DNA of 64,000 nt from UBA1573 sp034005165. Lineage in GTDB: Bacteria; Pseudomonadota; Alphaproteobacteria; Micavibrionales; Micavibrionaceae. A model generated the notes under the pieces. It did no database searches. It saw nothing but the letters and a program-made list of their open reading frames with translations, and had not been told where the DNA came from. Every line of letters starts with the position of its first letter. Position 1 is the first letter of the stretch. The translations under genes were made by a program, and so were the position numbers. Positions 8,609 to 16,819 of this stretch are shown piece after piece. Where the stretch lies: positions 372,001 to 436,000 of the forward strand of contig JAVEVE010000001.1 of the NCBI GenBank assembly GCA_034005165.1. The letters are read 5' to 3'.

Positions 8609-9538
8609 ATGGCTGACATTACAGCATCCATGGTCAAAGACCTTCGTGAGAAAACCGGCGCAGGCATGATGGACGCGAAGAACGCGCTCGTTGAAAACAA
8701 CGGAGACATCGAAGCAGCAATCGACTGGTTGCGTAAAAAAGGTTTGGCAAAAGCCGCCAAAAAATCCGGACGCACCGCTGCCGAAGGTTTGGTTGCCGTT
8801 GCCTCTTCCGAATGCGGAAAACAAGCCGCTCTCGTTGAAATCAACGCAGAGACAGACTTCGTTGGTCGTAACGAACAATTCCAAGGATTCGTGAAGAAAG
8901 CCGCTGCTTTGGCTATCACCACTGACGGTGCGACAGAATCTTTGGCAAACGCAGCTTTCGAAGCTGGAAAAACCACGTCTGAGGCACTGACAGCTTTGAT
9001 CGCAACAATCGGCGAAAACATGTCTTTGCGCCGCTCTACCAAGCTGAGCGTTGGTGAAGGTTATGTAGCATCTTACGTTCACAACGCGATTGCTCCGAAC
9101 TTGGGCAAAATCGGTGTATTGGTTGCTCTTGAATCCGCTGCTCCTGCTGAAAAACTGCAAGAACTCGGCAAACAATTGGCAATGCATGTTGCTGCTGCGG
9201 CTCCTGAATTCTTGGACGTTGCAAGCGTTGAACCAGCTGCTATCGAGCGTGAGAAAAACGTTCAACGCGAAACCGCTTTGGCTTCCGGAAAACCTGCTGA
9301 CATTGTTGAAAAAATGCTCGAAGGCCGTATGCGCAAATATTACGAAGAAGTTTGCCTTCTGGAACAAGCTTTCATTATGGATCCGGACACCAAAATCTCC
9401 GCATTGCTTGACAAAGCAGGTAAAGAAGCTGGCGCTCCAATCAAATTGGCAGCATTCTCCCGCTTCGTTTTGGGAGAAGGTATCGAAAAAGAAGAAACCG
9501 ACTTCGCTGCTGAAGTTGCCGCTGCAGTTAACGGCTAA
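8609..9538 (+). CDS. tsf: translation elongation factor Ts
   Basis: GDP-GTP exchange factor for EF-Tu. The N-terminal UBA-like domain reads LREKTGAGMMDAKNALVE, followed by the core motif VEINAETDFVGRNEQFQGFV and the GVLVAL and MHVAAAAPEFL segments. Length 309 residues is typical. It follows rpsB in the standard order, with Shine-Dalgarno GAGGAAG before the ATG and a strong terminator after the stop. Confidence 0.98.
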   Translation: MADITASMVKDLREKTGAGMMDAKNALVENNGDIEAAIDWLRKKGLAKAAKKSGRTAAEGLVAVASSECGKQAALVEINAETDFVGRNEQFQGFVKKAAALAITTDGATESLANAAFEAGKTTSEALTALIATIGENMSLRRSTKLSVGEGYVASYVHNAIAPNLGKIGVLVALESAAPAEKLQELGKQLAMHVAAAAPEFLDVASVEPAAIEREKNVQRETALASGKPADIVEKMLEGRMRKYYEEVCLLEQAFIMDPDTKISALLDKAGKEAGAPIKLAAFSRFVLGEGIEKEETDFAAEVAAAVNG

Positions 9539-9564
9539 ACCTTCAGATCATATGAGATATAAAA

Positions 9565-9591
9565 AACCAGCCCCTAACGGCTGGTTTTTTT
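9565..9591. terminator. bidirectional terminator after tsf
   Basis: Stem AACCAGCC / GGCTGG with flanking A6 and T7 runs. It can end tsf on the plus strand and the convergent small gene on the minus strand. Confidence 0.9.
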
Positions 9592-9622
9592 ATTGGCTTA
9601 ATAACAATTGTAATTAAAGCAC

Positions 9623-10015
9623 CTATCTGACTGCTGGAGCAAAAACGCCAACAGCCTGATTCTTATATGAAAGAACGACTTCTTGTCCTGCCTTTGACAA
9701 AGTAATAAAACGATCACGCAGGCTGGCTTTTCCTACCCCTGATACATGGGCAGTACAGGTATCCTGAGATCTATGAGAGGCCTGCCGAAAGGTCCCTATG
9801 ATGCACCCTTCATGAACGATATCAAAATGTGTCATGCCGCTCTGTAGATATTCACAGTACTCTTGAAAACCCTTGGAAAATTCGATTAGGTCAATTCGCG
9901 CTGACTTGCCGTCCGCACTTTCGGTATAGTAGACTGGACGTGTATTGAGAGCGGCCTTCTCGCGCTTATGCCAGATAGGCAGAGCATACATCTCGTCAAT
10001 ATTTCCTTTTGGCAT
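9623..10015 (-). CDS. hypothetical protein, 130 aa
   Basis: No family recognised. A strong Shine-Dalgarno (AGAGGAGAGG) sits just before the ATG, and the shared bidirectional terminator lies downstream, so the gene is likely real. The protein is soluble-looking with no signal peptide. It has two Cys (HEGCIIGTF and SQDTCTAHV) and a beta-rich C-terminus ending QAVGVFAPAVR. It separates tsf from pyrH, which are adjacent in many relatives, and looks like an insertion into the operon on the opposite strand. Confidence 0.65.
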   Translation of the reverse strand: MPKGNIDEMYALPIWHKREKAALNTRPVYYTESADGKSARIDLIEFSKGFQEYCEYLQSGMTHFDIVHEGCIIGTFRQASHRSQDTCTAHVSGVGKASLRDRFITLSKAGQEVVLSYKNQAVGVFAPAVR

Positions 10016-10184
10016 AGCCTCTCCTCTTTTTTGATATCAAGATTATTAGATGATGCTCCATACCCCAAGGAAAAAATTATGTAAAGATATTTCTGCAAAA
10101 ACAAGCCTGAAATTCTTGCATTTTTCCCCGCCGATGGTATGACTATCGAGAATTTTATCAAAGCCTGAAAAAAAGAGTAGAGAC

Positions 10185-10958
10185 ATGACCGCCATGCCCG
10201 CAATTAAAGAGCCTGATCAAGCCGAAAGCCCTAAGACATCCCCTCAGCTGAAATATAAGCGTGTATTGCTCAAAATGTCAGGCGAAGCCCTGATGGGCCC
10301 GAAAGAATTTGGTCTGGATCCTGATACGGTTGCCCGTATTGCTCAAGACGTTAAAGAAGTCGTGGATATGGGCGTAGAAGTTTGTATCGTAGTCGGTGCA
10401 GGAAACATTTTCCGCGGCGTATCAGGTGCGTCAAACGGTATGGATCGCACCACAGCAGACCATATGGGAATGCTCGGAATTGTTATCAACGCCTTATGCA
10501 TGCAAAATGCCCTAGAGAATATCGGTGTAAAAACGCGTGTCCAATCTGCCATACAGATGGATCAAGTCTGCGAGCCATACATCCGCCGCAAAGCAATTCG
10601 CCACATGGAAAAAGGCCGTGTAGTTATTTTTGCAGCCGGAACAGGCAACCCCTACTTCACCTCGGACACAGGCGCATCATTGCGTGCATCCGAAATGAAC
10701 TGTGACCTGATCGCCAAAGGAACAAAAGTTAACGGCATCTACACTGCCGATCCGTTCAAAGATCCTGAAGCCAAGAAATACGACCACCTGACTTATATGG
10801 ACATCCTGACAAAAGATCTGAAAGTCATGGATGCTACCGCAGTCTCTCTAGCGCGAGAAAACAAAATTCCGGTGATGGTCTTTTCAATCCGCGAGAACGG
10901 GAATTTTGCCAAAGTTATGAAGGGCGAAGGCGAATACACCATCGTCAGTGACAAATAA
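10185..10958 (+). CDS. pyrH: uridylate kinase (UMP kinase)
   Basis: Phosphorylates UMP to UDP in pyrimidine nucleotide synthesis. Amino-acid-kinase-fold motifs: LLKMSGEALMG, VVGAGNIFRG, the AAGTGNPYFTSDTGASLRA segment, and the C-terminal VMDATAVSLARENKIPV. The N-terminus is about 20 residues longer than typical and rich in Pro/Ser, so the true start may be slightly internal. It begins the pyrH-frr-uppS-cdsA run. Confidence 0.96.
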   Translation: MTAMPAIKEPDQAESPKTSPQLKYKRVLLKMSGEALMGPKEFGLDPDTVARIAQDVKEVVDMGVEVCIVVGAGNIFRGVSGASNGMDRTTADHMGMLGIVINALCMQNALENIGVKTRVQSAIQMDQVCEPYIRRKAIRHMEKGRVVIFAAGTGNPYFTSDTGASLRASEMNCDLIAKGTKVNGIYTADPFKDPEAKKYDHLTYMDILTKDLKVMDATAVSLARENKIPVMVFSIRENGNFAKVMKGEGEYTIVSDK

Positions 10959-10989
10959 TCATAAAATAAGAAATTAAGAGGAACAAAAG

Positions 10990-11544
10990 ATGTCTATAGA
11001 TATGAATGATCTGAAATCCCGCATGCAAGGCGCTGTCGACATGCTGGAAAAGGAGTATACCGGTTTACGTACAGGCCGTGCTTCAGTCAACATGCTGGAA
11101 CCTGTTACCGTTGACGTATACGGCGCAAAAATGCCCCTCAATCAAATTGCCAACGTCTCGGTCCCTGAAAGCCGTATGCTAGCGGTGCAAGTCTGGGACG
11201 CAAACAACACCAAGGCTGTTGAAAAAGCTATTCGTGAATCCGGTCTGGGGCTCAATCCTCAAGCCGAAGGAACTTTGATCCGTGTCCCTGTTCCTGAACT
11301 TTCAACTGAGCGCCGCACAGAGCTTCAAAAAGTTGCCGGTAAATATGCCGAACAAGCGCGTGTTGCCATTCGTAACATCCGTCGTGATGGAATGGACAGC
11401 TTGAAAAAAGCCGAAAAAGACAACGAAATATCTGAAGATGAACACAAAAGAATGTCTGATGAAGTCCAGAAAATTACAGATCAGTTCATCAAGAACGTAG
11501 ATGACCATCTCTCCAAAAAAGAAGCTGATGTGATGAAAGTATAG
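10990..11544 (+). CDS. frr: ribosome recycling factor
   Basis: Dissociates post-termination ribosomes together with EF-G. Typical motifs: TGRASVNMLEPVTVDVYG, PLNQIANVSVPESRML, the domain-joining ELSTERRTEL and NIRRDGMDSLKK. 184 residues, standard. Shine-Dalgarno AAGAGGAAC precedes the ATG. Its TAG stop abuts the GTG start of uppS. Confidence 0.98.
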   Translation: MSIDMNDLKSRMQGAVDMLEKEYTGLRTGRASVNMLEPVTVDVYGAKMPLNQIANVSVPESRMLAVQVWDANNTKAVEKAIRESGLGLNPQAEGTLIRVPVPELSTERRTELQKVAGKYAEQARVAIRNIRRDGMDSLKKAEKDNEISEDEHKRMSDEVQKITDQFIKNVDDHLSKKEADVMKV

Positions 11545-12315
11545 GTGCAAGGTTTGACGGATAATAAAGACACAAACCTGAATATACCAACCCATGTTGC
11601 CATCATCATGGATGGCAACGGACGCTGGGCTAACTCACGCGGTCTACCACGTACCGTGGGGCATCACCGTGGAACAGAAGCAGTCAAGCGTGTTGTTGAG
11701 GCTGCGGCAAAGACGGGCGTCAAATACCTGACCCTGTTCGGATTCTCTTCAGAGAACTGGTCCCGCCCCGAAAGTGAAATCAAAGAGCTGATGCGCCTGC
11801 TCCGCACATATCTGCGTTCGGAAACTGCCGAACTGCACAAAAGCGGCATTCGCTTGCGCGTAATCGGAGACCGAACAGCTTTTGATCAGGACATTATCAA
11901 CCTGATTGATAACGCTGAACGCCTGACTGCTGATAACCGCAAAATCACCTTAGTCATGGCGCTCAATTACGGTGGACGCAACGACATTTTGCACGCAGCC
12001 ACCGCTCTGGCAGACTACGCAGCACGCGAAAAACGTAAACTCTCTCAAGAAGAAGTAGAAGCCCTCTTCCCGCAATTTCTTATGACCGCAGGCATTCCTG
12101 ATCCTGACTTGATGATCCGCACAAGTGGTGAACAACGGATTTCAAATTTCCTGCTCTGGCCTTGCGCATATACCGAGTTTGTATTCACAGATACATTATG
12201 GCCTGACTTCGACAAGTCCGACCTGGACAAGGCCATCACCGAATTCAACAGCCGCGAAAGAAGATATGGCGGCGTTAGAAATTCCTCCACGAACAATAAC
12301 AACTCCTCGCAATAG
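11545..12315 (+). CDS. uppS: undecaprenyl diphosphate synthase (cis-prenyltransferase)
   Basis: Makes C55 undecaprenyl diphosphate, the lipid carrier for peptidoglycan and other wall polymers. Signature HVAIIMDGNGRWA with the catalytic Asp, then GVKYLTLFGFSSENW, ALNYGGRNDI and PDLMIRTSGEQRISNF(L)LW. The GTG start directly follows the frr stop, implying coupling. 256 residues. The Asn/Ser-rich tail (last ten residues) is unusual but harmless. Confidence 0.97.
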   Translation: MQGLTDNKDTNLNIPTHVAIIMDGNGRWANSRGLPRTVGHHRGTEAVKRVVEAAAKTGVKYLTLFGFSSENWSRPESEIKELMRLLRTYLRSETAELHKSGIRLRVIGDRTAFDQDIINLIDNAERLTADNRKITLVMALNYGGRNDILHAATALADYAAREKRKLSQEEVEALFPQFLMTAGIPDPDLMIRTSGEQRISNFLLWPCAYTEFVFTDTLWPDFDKSDLDKAITEFNSRERRYGGVRNSSTNNNNSSQ

Positions 12316-12338
12316 CGAATACAGCAAGGCAGAGCCGC

Positions 12339-13034
12339 ATGCCCTCATACATGATCCGCCTTCTTTCATCCCTTGTTCTGATTCCGCTGCTCGTCGGGAT
12401 CATCTGGTGGGGAGGATTACCCTTCATCCTGTTCTTGGGTGCGACATTCCTGATTTCGATTTTTGAATGGAACAATATTGCCCTAAAACTCACCCCATCA
12501 TGGCCTAAACGCATTCTCCTCTTTGCGCTTGGAACCCTTTATATGGCTATACCATTTGCTCTGCTGTCGGAACTGGAAACAAGCAGCACACAAATCGGCT
12601 TCGATGGAAAGATCCTAATCCTCTATTTATTCCTGACAGTCTGGTCGAGTGACACCGTTGCCTATATCTTCGGCAAAAACTTCGGCGGCCCCAAAATGGC
12701 CCCAAACATCAGCCCCAACAAAACATGGGCAGGCTACGCAGGTGCACTAATCGGCCCCGCCCTGACGCTTTCAATCTGCCTGCAATTCTTTACACCCGCA
12801 TCCATGGAAAGCCTGATGCCTTCGTGGATTTCAACACTCATCGCAGGAACAATCATCGGCATCACAGGACAATCGGGCGACCTTCTGGAATCTCTTGCCA
12901 AACGCAAAGCAGGCGTCAAAGACTCAGGCACCCTCATCCCCGGACACGGCGGACTCTTGGACCGCATCGACGCTCTTCTTCTCGTCATCCCCGTGTACGT
13001 GGCCTATTTAATGCTCATCTATCAGGGTTTCTGA
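12339..13034 (+). CDS. cdsA: phosphatidate cytidylyltransferase (CDP-diglyceride synthase)
   Basis: Membrane enzyme making CDP-diacylglycerol for phospholipid synthesis. Several hydrophobic helices are followed by the conserved SDTVAYIFGKNFGGPKMAPNIS... region and the C-terminal signature GTLIPGHGGLLDRIDAL. At 231 residues it is shorter than the usual ~270, mainly from a compact N-terminus. It lies between uppS and dxr, as in many proteobacteria. Confidence 0.95.
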   Translation: MPSYMIRLLSSLVLIPLLVGIIWWGGLPFILFLGATFLISIFEWNNIALKLTPSWPKRILLFALGTLYMAIPFALLSELETSSTQIGFDGKILILYLFLTVWSSDTVAYIFGKNFGGPKMAPNISPNKTWAGYAGALIGPALTLSICLQFFTPASMESLMPSWISTLIAGTIIGITGQSGDLLESLAKRKAGVKDSGTLIPGHGGLLDRIDALLLVIPVYVAYLMLIYQGF

Positions 13035-13035
13035 T

Positions 13036-13422
13036 GTGATAGGACCGCATGAAGGACAAGAACTGGATTTAATGCTGAAAGGAGAAAAACCTTTCGCTAT
13101 GTTCCATGACATTACGAAATCAGGATACACTTCTCCTGAGGAAATCATTCCAGAACAAGCCTTCGCCCCCTTTATTGCATCGGGACAAATTATACGTGAT
13201 GAAAGAACCTTTAAATCCAATAAACATCAAGGCGAATATATCAAATATGTCTGCTTTGCCCTTCCCGATCAGTCATGGCGCATCAACACATTTTTCTGGC
13301 TTAAGGAAGCGTTATTCTTAGGAAAGAAACTCCCTAATAACGCTGACGAAATTATTTTCGGGCGTTTATTAGGATATGATGATCTGGATATAAATGATTA
13401 CATTGCAAAAATACAAAAATAA
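13036..13422 (+). CDS. hypothetical protein, 128 aa
   Basis: Not recognised. The GTG start lies one base after the cdsA stop, with an AGGG in the cdsA end as a possible Shine-Dalgarno; an internal ATG at 13072 is an alternative. The protein is soluble and rich in aromatics (KPFAMFHDI, KYVCFALPDQSWRINTFFWLKEAL) and ends FGRLLGYDDLDINDYIAK, suggesting a compact alpha/beta domain. Its position in the cdsA-dxr gap suggests co-transcription with cdsA. Its stop abuts that of the convergent next gene. Confidence 0.65.
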   Translation: MIGPHEGQELDLMLKGEKPFAMFHDITKSGYTSPEEIIPEQAFAPFIASGQIIRDERTFKSNKHQGEYIKYVCFALPDQSWRINTFFWLKEALFLGKKLPNNADEIIFGRLLGYDDLDINDYIAKIQK

Positions 13423-13773
13423 TTACATTTTTGCATCACAATCAGGACAAACGTCTCCCTTTGAACCACCATGTGGACCTCCACAAACGGTGCACCTGAT
13501 AATCGGGCTTTTAGCAGTAATTTTAAGTTCTTCATTTATAGCCTTTTCAGTCTCTCCTCCTGGATTGGCAACACCATCAACTGTCAATTTCCTGTCTTTC
13601 TGAAATTTTTCCAATGAGGAATATAGTTTGTTATCTGGATACTCCGTTATCCCATAGTCTGGAACATCGTAATATCCAATATGATGTAATGCATTCTTCA
13701 TATTCAGAATATCCTGAAAATTCATATCTGCATTATTTCTACGAATTGAGTTCGACAACTTAATTAATTTCAT
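13423..13773 (-). CDS. peptidoglycan-binding-like domain with C-terminal zinc ribbon
   Basis: Small 116-residue protein with two recognisable parts. Residues ~20-80 (MKNALHHIGYYDVPDYGITEYPDN, LEKFQKDRKLTVDGVANPGG) match the pattern of peptidoglycan-binding-domain-1-like repeats. The last 25 residues hold two CxxC knuckles (CTVCGG and CPDC), a likely zinc ribbon. No signal peptide is visible, which is odd for a wall binder; similar domains occur in intracellular and phage-related proteins. Shine-Dalgarno GGAGAAG precedes the ATG. It lies antisense within the cdsA-dxr run. Confidence 0.65.
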   Translation of the reverse strand: MKLIKLSNSIRRNNADMNFQDILNMKNALHHIGYYDVPDYGITEYPDNKLYSSLEKFQKDRKLTVDGVANPGGETEKAINEELKITAKSPIIRCTVCGGPHGGSKGDVCPDCDAKM

Positions 13774-13790
13774 TTAGTCTTCTCCATAAT

Positions 13791-13822
13791 AAAAAGCTCC
13801 CCAAACGGAGAGCTTTTAAAAA
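13791..13822. terminator. terminator-like hairpin upstream of dxr
   Basis: Stem AAAAGCTC / GAGAGCTTTT followed by TAAAAATTT. It sits between two divergent genes, so it most plausibly ends plus-strand read-through from the cdsA operon before the dxr promoter. Confidence 0.55.
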
Positions 13823-13883
13823 TTTACAATTTTACTGCAATGCGCACCATAATATGAATTTTTTCCTAAAAGTCAAGTAAAAT

Positions 13884-15023
13884 ATGTCTCAAAAAACCAT
13901 CTCCATTCTCGGATCAACTGGATCAATCGGCACCAGCACGATTGATTTAATCAAGGCCAATCCGGAGACATTCAAAATCCGCGCTTTAACCGCAGGAAAG
14001 AATGCAGAGCTTTTGATCGAACAAGCCAAAGCCCTTAATCCGGAATTTGTAGTCATTGCCGATGACAGCCAATATGAAACAGTAAAATCCGCCCTCAGCA
14101 CAACAAACATCAAAGTCGGCGCAGGTCGCAATGCCGTTCTGGAAGCATCCGCTATGGAAACCGACCTTTTAATGGCCGCTATTGTCGGTGTTGCAGGTTT
14201 GGAACCCGTTTTAAAAGCTATCCCAAACACCAAAGCTCTTACGATCGCCAACAAAGAACCACTGGTCGCGGCGGGTGAACTGGTCTTGAAAGAGGCCCAA
14301 AAACACAACACAAAAATTCTGCCCGTCGATAGTGAACACAACGCCATTTTTCAGGTGTTTGAAAATCACAACCGCCAGCAAATTAAAAAAATCATCCTGA
14401 CCGCATCAGGAGGTCCGTTCCGCACTTGGTCAAAAGATCAAATGGATTGTGCAACACCCGAAGAAGCCATTGCACACCCCAACTGGACCATGGGTGCTAA
14501 AATTTCGGTCGATAGTGCCAGCATGATGAATAAAGCTCTGGAGATTATCGAGGCTCATTATCTGTTTGATATGCCGCCCGAACAAATAGATGTCCTCATT
14601 CACCCGCAATCCATCATCCATTCGATGGTGGAATATAAAGACGGCTCGGTTCTAGCTCAACTCGGCGCACCGGATATGCGCACGCCTATCGCCTATGCTC
14701 TGGCCTATCCTGAGCGCATGACAACAACAGGCAAGACGCTTGATTGGGCAAGCATCTCAAAACTCGAATTTGAACAACCTGACACAACCCGCTTCCCGTC
14801 AACTCAAATGGCCTACGACGCATTAAGCGCAGGTCAACCGGCCTGCATCGGATTTAACGCAGCGAACGAAATCGCCGTTGAAAAATTTCTTAAAAAAGAA
14901 ATCTCTTTCGGACAAATTATCCCGATTGTTGAAAAGGGCCTAACCTTTGCACAGGGAAAAAAAGTTTCAACACTGGAAGATATTATCGCCCTCGACGAGG
15001 AGACCAGAAAGGCCGTAATATGA
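13884..15023 (+). CDS. dxr: 1-deoxy-D-xylulose-5-phosphate reductoisomerase
   Basis: Second step of the MEP isoprenoid pathway, converting DXP to MEP with NADPH. N-terminal NADPH-binding motif ILGSTGSIGTSTIDLI, substrate/metal motif PVDSEHNAIFQ, then TASGGPFR, SVDSASMMNKALEIIEAHYLF and HPQSIIHSMVEYKDGS. 379 residues, standard. Overlaps dgkA by ATGA. The window also encodes dxs and ispA, which feed and use the same pathway. Confidence 0.97.
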   Translation: MSQKTISILGSTGSIGTSTIDLIKANPETFKIRALTAGKNAELLIEQAKALNPEFVVIADDSQYETVKSALSTTNIKVGAGRNAVLEASAMETDLLMAAIVGVAGLEPVLKAIPNTKALTIANKEPLVAAGELVLKEAQKHNTKILPVDSEHNAIFQVFENHNRQQIKKIILTASGGPFRTWSKDQMDCATPEEAIAHPNWTMGAKISVDSASMMNKALEIIEAHYLFDMPPEQIDVLIHPQSIIHSMVEYKDGSVLAQLGAPDMRTPIAYALAYPERMTTTGKTLDWASISKLEFEQPDTTRFPSTQMAYDALSAGQPACIGFNAANEIAVEKFLKKEISFGQIIPIVEKGLTFAQGKKVSTLEDIIALDEETRKAVI

Positions 15024-15385
15024 CCGCCCCTCAGAAAAACACTGGCCTAAAACGCATCATCAAAGCTTTCGGCTATTCCGTAGAAGGCTTAACAACAGCC
15101 TTTAAATCCGAAGCCGCATTCCGTCAGGAACTCTTGCTTTGTGCACTTGCCCTTCCCTTGGCTTTCTGGCTCGATGTAACAACAACCGAACGCATCCTGA
15201 TGATTGGCTCTCTGTTCATTATCCTGATCGCCGAGATTATCAATACCGCCTTTGAATGCGTGATTGAACGCATCTCGAACGACTGGCACGAAGCCTCCAA
15301 AAAAGTAAAGGACCTTGGCTCTGCCGCGGTCCTTTTAGCTCTCATCAATGCCGCCCTTGTCTGGGGATTGATTATTCTATTTTAA
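15020..15385 (+). CDS. dgkA: diacylglycerol kinase (small integral membrane type)
   Basis: Phosphorylates diacylglycerol (or a related lipid such as undecaprenol) to recycle lipid at the inner membrane. 121 residues with three hydrophobic helices. Conserved stretches are AFGYSVEGLTTAFKSEAAFRQE and the signature EIINTAFECVIERIS, with the catalytic Glu and Asn. The start overlaps the dxr stop by four bases. The last nine bases overlap the convergent helicase-domain gene. Confidence 0.92.
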   Translation: MTAPQKNTGLKRIIKAFGYSVEGLTTAFKSEAAFRQELLLCALALPLAFWLDVTTTERILMIGSLFIILIAEIINTAFECVIERISNDWHEASKKVKDLGSAAVLLALINAALVWGLIILF

Positions 15386-16600
15386 TTTCAAATTCTGCAA
15401 AACTGCGAACGGGTTATCGTGATCGTTCGCTTCGGCCTTGAACACACGCGGCTCATCACGAAACTCGCGTTTGTCTTTCTTACGATCATCGAATTTCTTT
15501 TTCTTGAATTTCTTGTGCTCACCTTCACCGTCAGATTTTTTGGCATTCTTCGGCGCATAACGCTCTTTCGGGAATTGCGGCTTATCTGATTTCTCACGGT
15601 GCGGACGACGCTCTGCTGCATCTTTATGAGCTTTCCCGCGACGCAGGAAGAAGAAATCAAGGTCAGGCTTTTTCTGTGGTTCTTTTTTCTCGGCTACAAC
15701 TTCGGTTGTAACGGCCACTTCTTCAGCTTTAACTTCAGAAACTTCTGCAGGAGCTTCAGCCTCAGCAACAGGAGCCACTTCTTCAGCAGCCTTTTCAACA
15801 ACAGGAGTTTCAATACGCTTATGACCCATCGCCTCAAGAATGGCATAAAGGTCAGCAATCGGACATCCCATCCACTCAGCCATATTATGCTGTGCTTGGA
15901 ACTTGCCGCCCTGCGCGCCGTCATAAACTGCATTAATCACACGGTCGAGCATATCAATACGAATAACGCGCGGCCCATATAAAGGATAACCGATAGCACG
16001 GTAGAAATCAGGATTAGCAGCAGTCACATCAACGACAACCGACATAGATCCGTCTTTAGGGACAGGCGCAGGTAGTGGAGCATCATTTGCCAATGACCAC
16101 AACAAACCGCGCAAACGAACAGCAGCAGGCTTATTCAGATCAGGAATAAAAATCAACAAAGGTCCGAGACGAACTTTACGGTCACGCAAAGCTTTGCGCA
16201 TATCGGCATCCAGTTGAGACAATGCATCCTCAACATCACCGCGCGGCAAAATTCCGGTACCGGCAAAAAGTTTCAAGGAGATGGTCCGCACAGGCTCAGG
16301 AACTGTCTCAGCCATAGCTTCATCACTAACCAACCCGAACAACGGCTCAAGCACAGTATAGACATGAGCCTTCATCCAAGTGGACACATGCTCTGTCACT
16401 GCCGCACGGTCTTCGCTACCCGTATCAAATTCAGCCAACAACTCGACCTGCGGAGCCAACAAGCTCTCGCCTTTTTTGACTTTAGCGAGCGGAACGCCCG
16501 GTAACGGATTGGTGGAATCTTTTTGAAAGAAAATTTGCCCTTCATCATTAAGGGTAAATTGTTTTGAGATAGCTGACAAAATCATGGTGTCTGACTTCAT
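15377..16600 (-). CDS. stand-alone C-terminal domain of a Suv3/MgpS-like helicase (helicase core absent)
   Basis: Residues ~10-270 match the C-terminal part of the ~1000-residue alphaproteobacterial Suv3-like RNA helicases. Diagnostic wording: VRLGPLLIFIPDLNKPAAVRL, FYRAIGYPLYGPRVIRIDML and AEWMGCPIADLYAILEAMGH. A Glu/Ala-rich linker and a strongly basic Lys/Arg/Asp tail follow, then the family-typical end (PFAVLQNLKLK). Helicase motifs (Walker A, DExH) are absent here and in the ~220 bases upstream, so this is either a split-off domain or a remnant kept as an RNA-binding protein. The start is ambiguous between ATGs at 16600 and 16585. The frame is open to 16915, but that extension is not supported. 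Confidence 0.7.
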   Translation of the reverse strand: MKSDTMILSAISKQFTLNDEGQIFFQKDSTNPLPGVPLAKVKKGESLLAPQVELLAEFDTGSEDRAAVTEHVSTWMKAHVYTVLEPLFGLVSDEAMAETVPEPVRTISLKLFAGTGILPRGDVEDALSQLDADMRKALRDRKVRLGPLLIFIPDLNKPAAVRLRGLLWSLANDAPLPAPVPKDGSMSVVVDVTAANPDFYRAIGYPLYGPRVIRIDMLDRVINAVYDGAQGGKFQAQHNMAEWMGCPIADLYAILEAMGHKRIETPVVEKAAEEVAPVAEAEAPAEVSEVKAEEVAVTTEVVAEKKEPQKKPDLDFFFLRRGKAHKDAAERRPHREKSDKPQFPKERYAPKNAKKSDGEGEHKKFKKKKFDDRKKDKREFRDEPRVFKAEANDHDNPFAVLQNLKLK

Positions 16601-16819
16601 TCCTTTTAATTTTTTAGAAGCGGAATTTATATATCCAAAACACCATATATCCAAGAGAAAAGGCACAAAAAAAGGCCTTAAAATTCCAACAAATCTGATT
16701 TTTCCAATAAAAACAGTCCATCTATCCGCAAAAATATCGTTAAAATAGATTTTGAACTGGATTCCTGAACATATATTGTTAGAGTCTCGAGACAACATTA
16801 GCCCAATTCGAGGAACGCA

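Noticed and set aside
8561..9367. Long minus-strand ORFs opposite tsf
   Set aside because: Shadow frames of a highly expressed gene; Cys/Ser/Phe-rich with no domain and no ribosome site.
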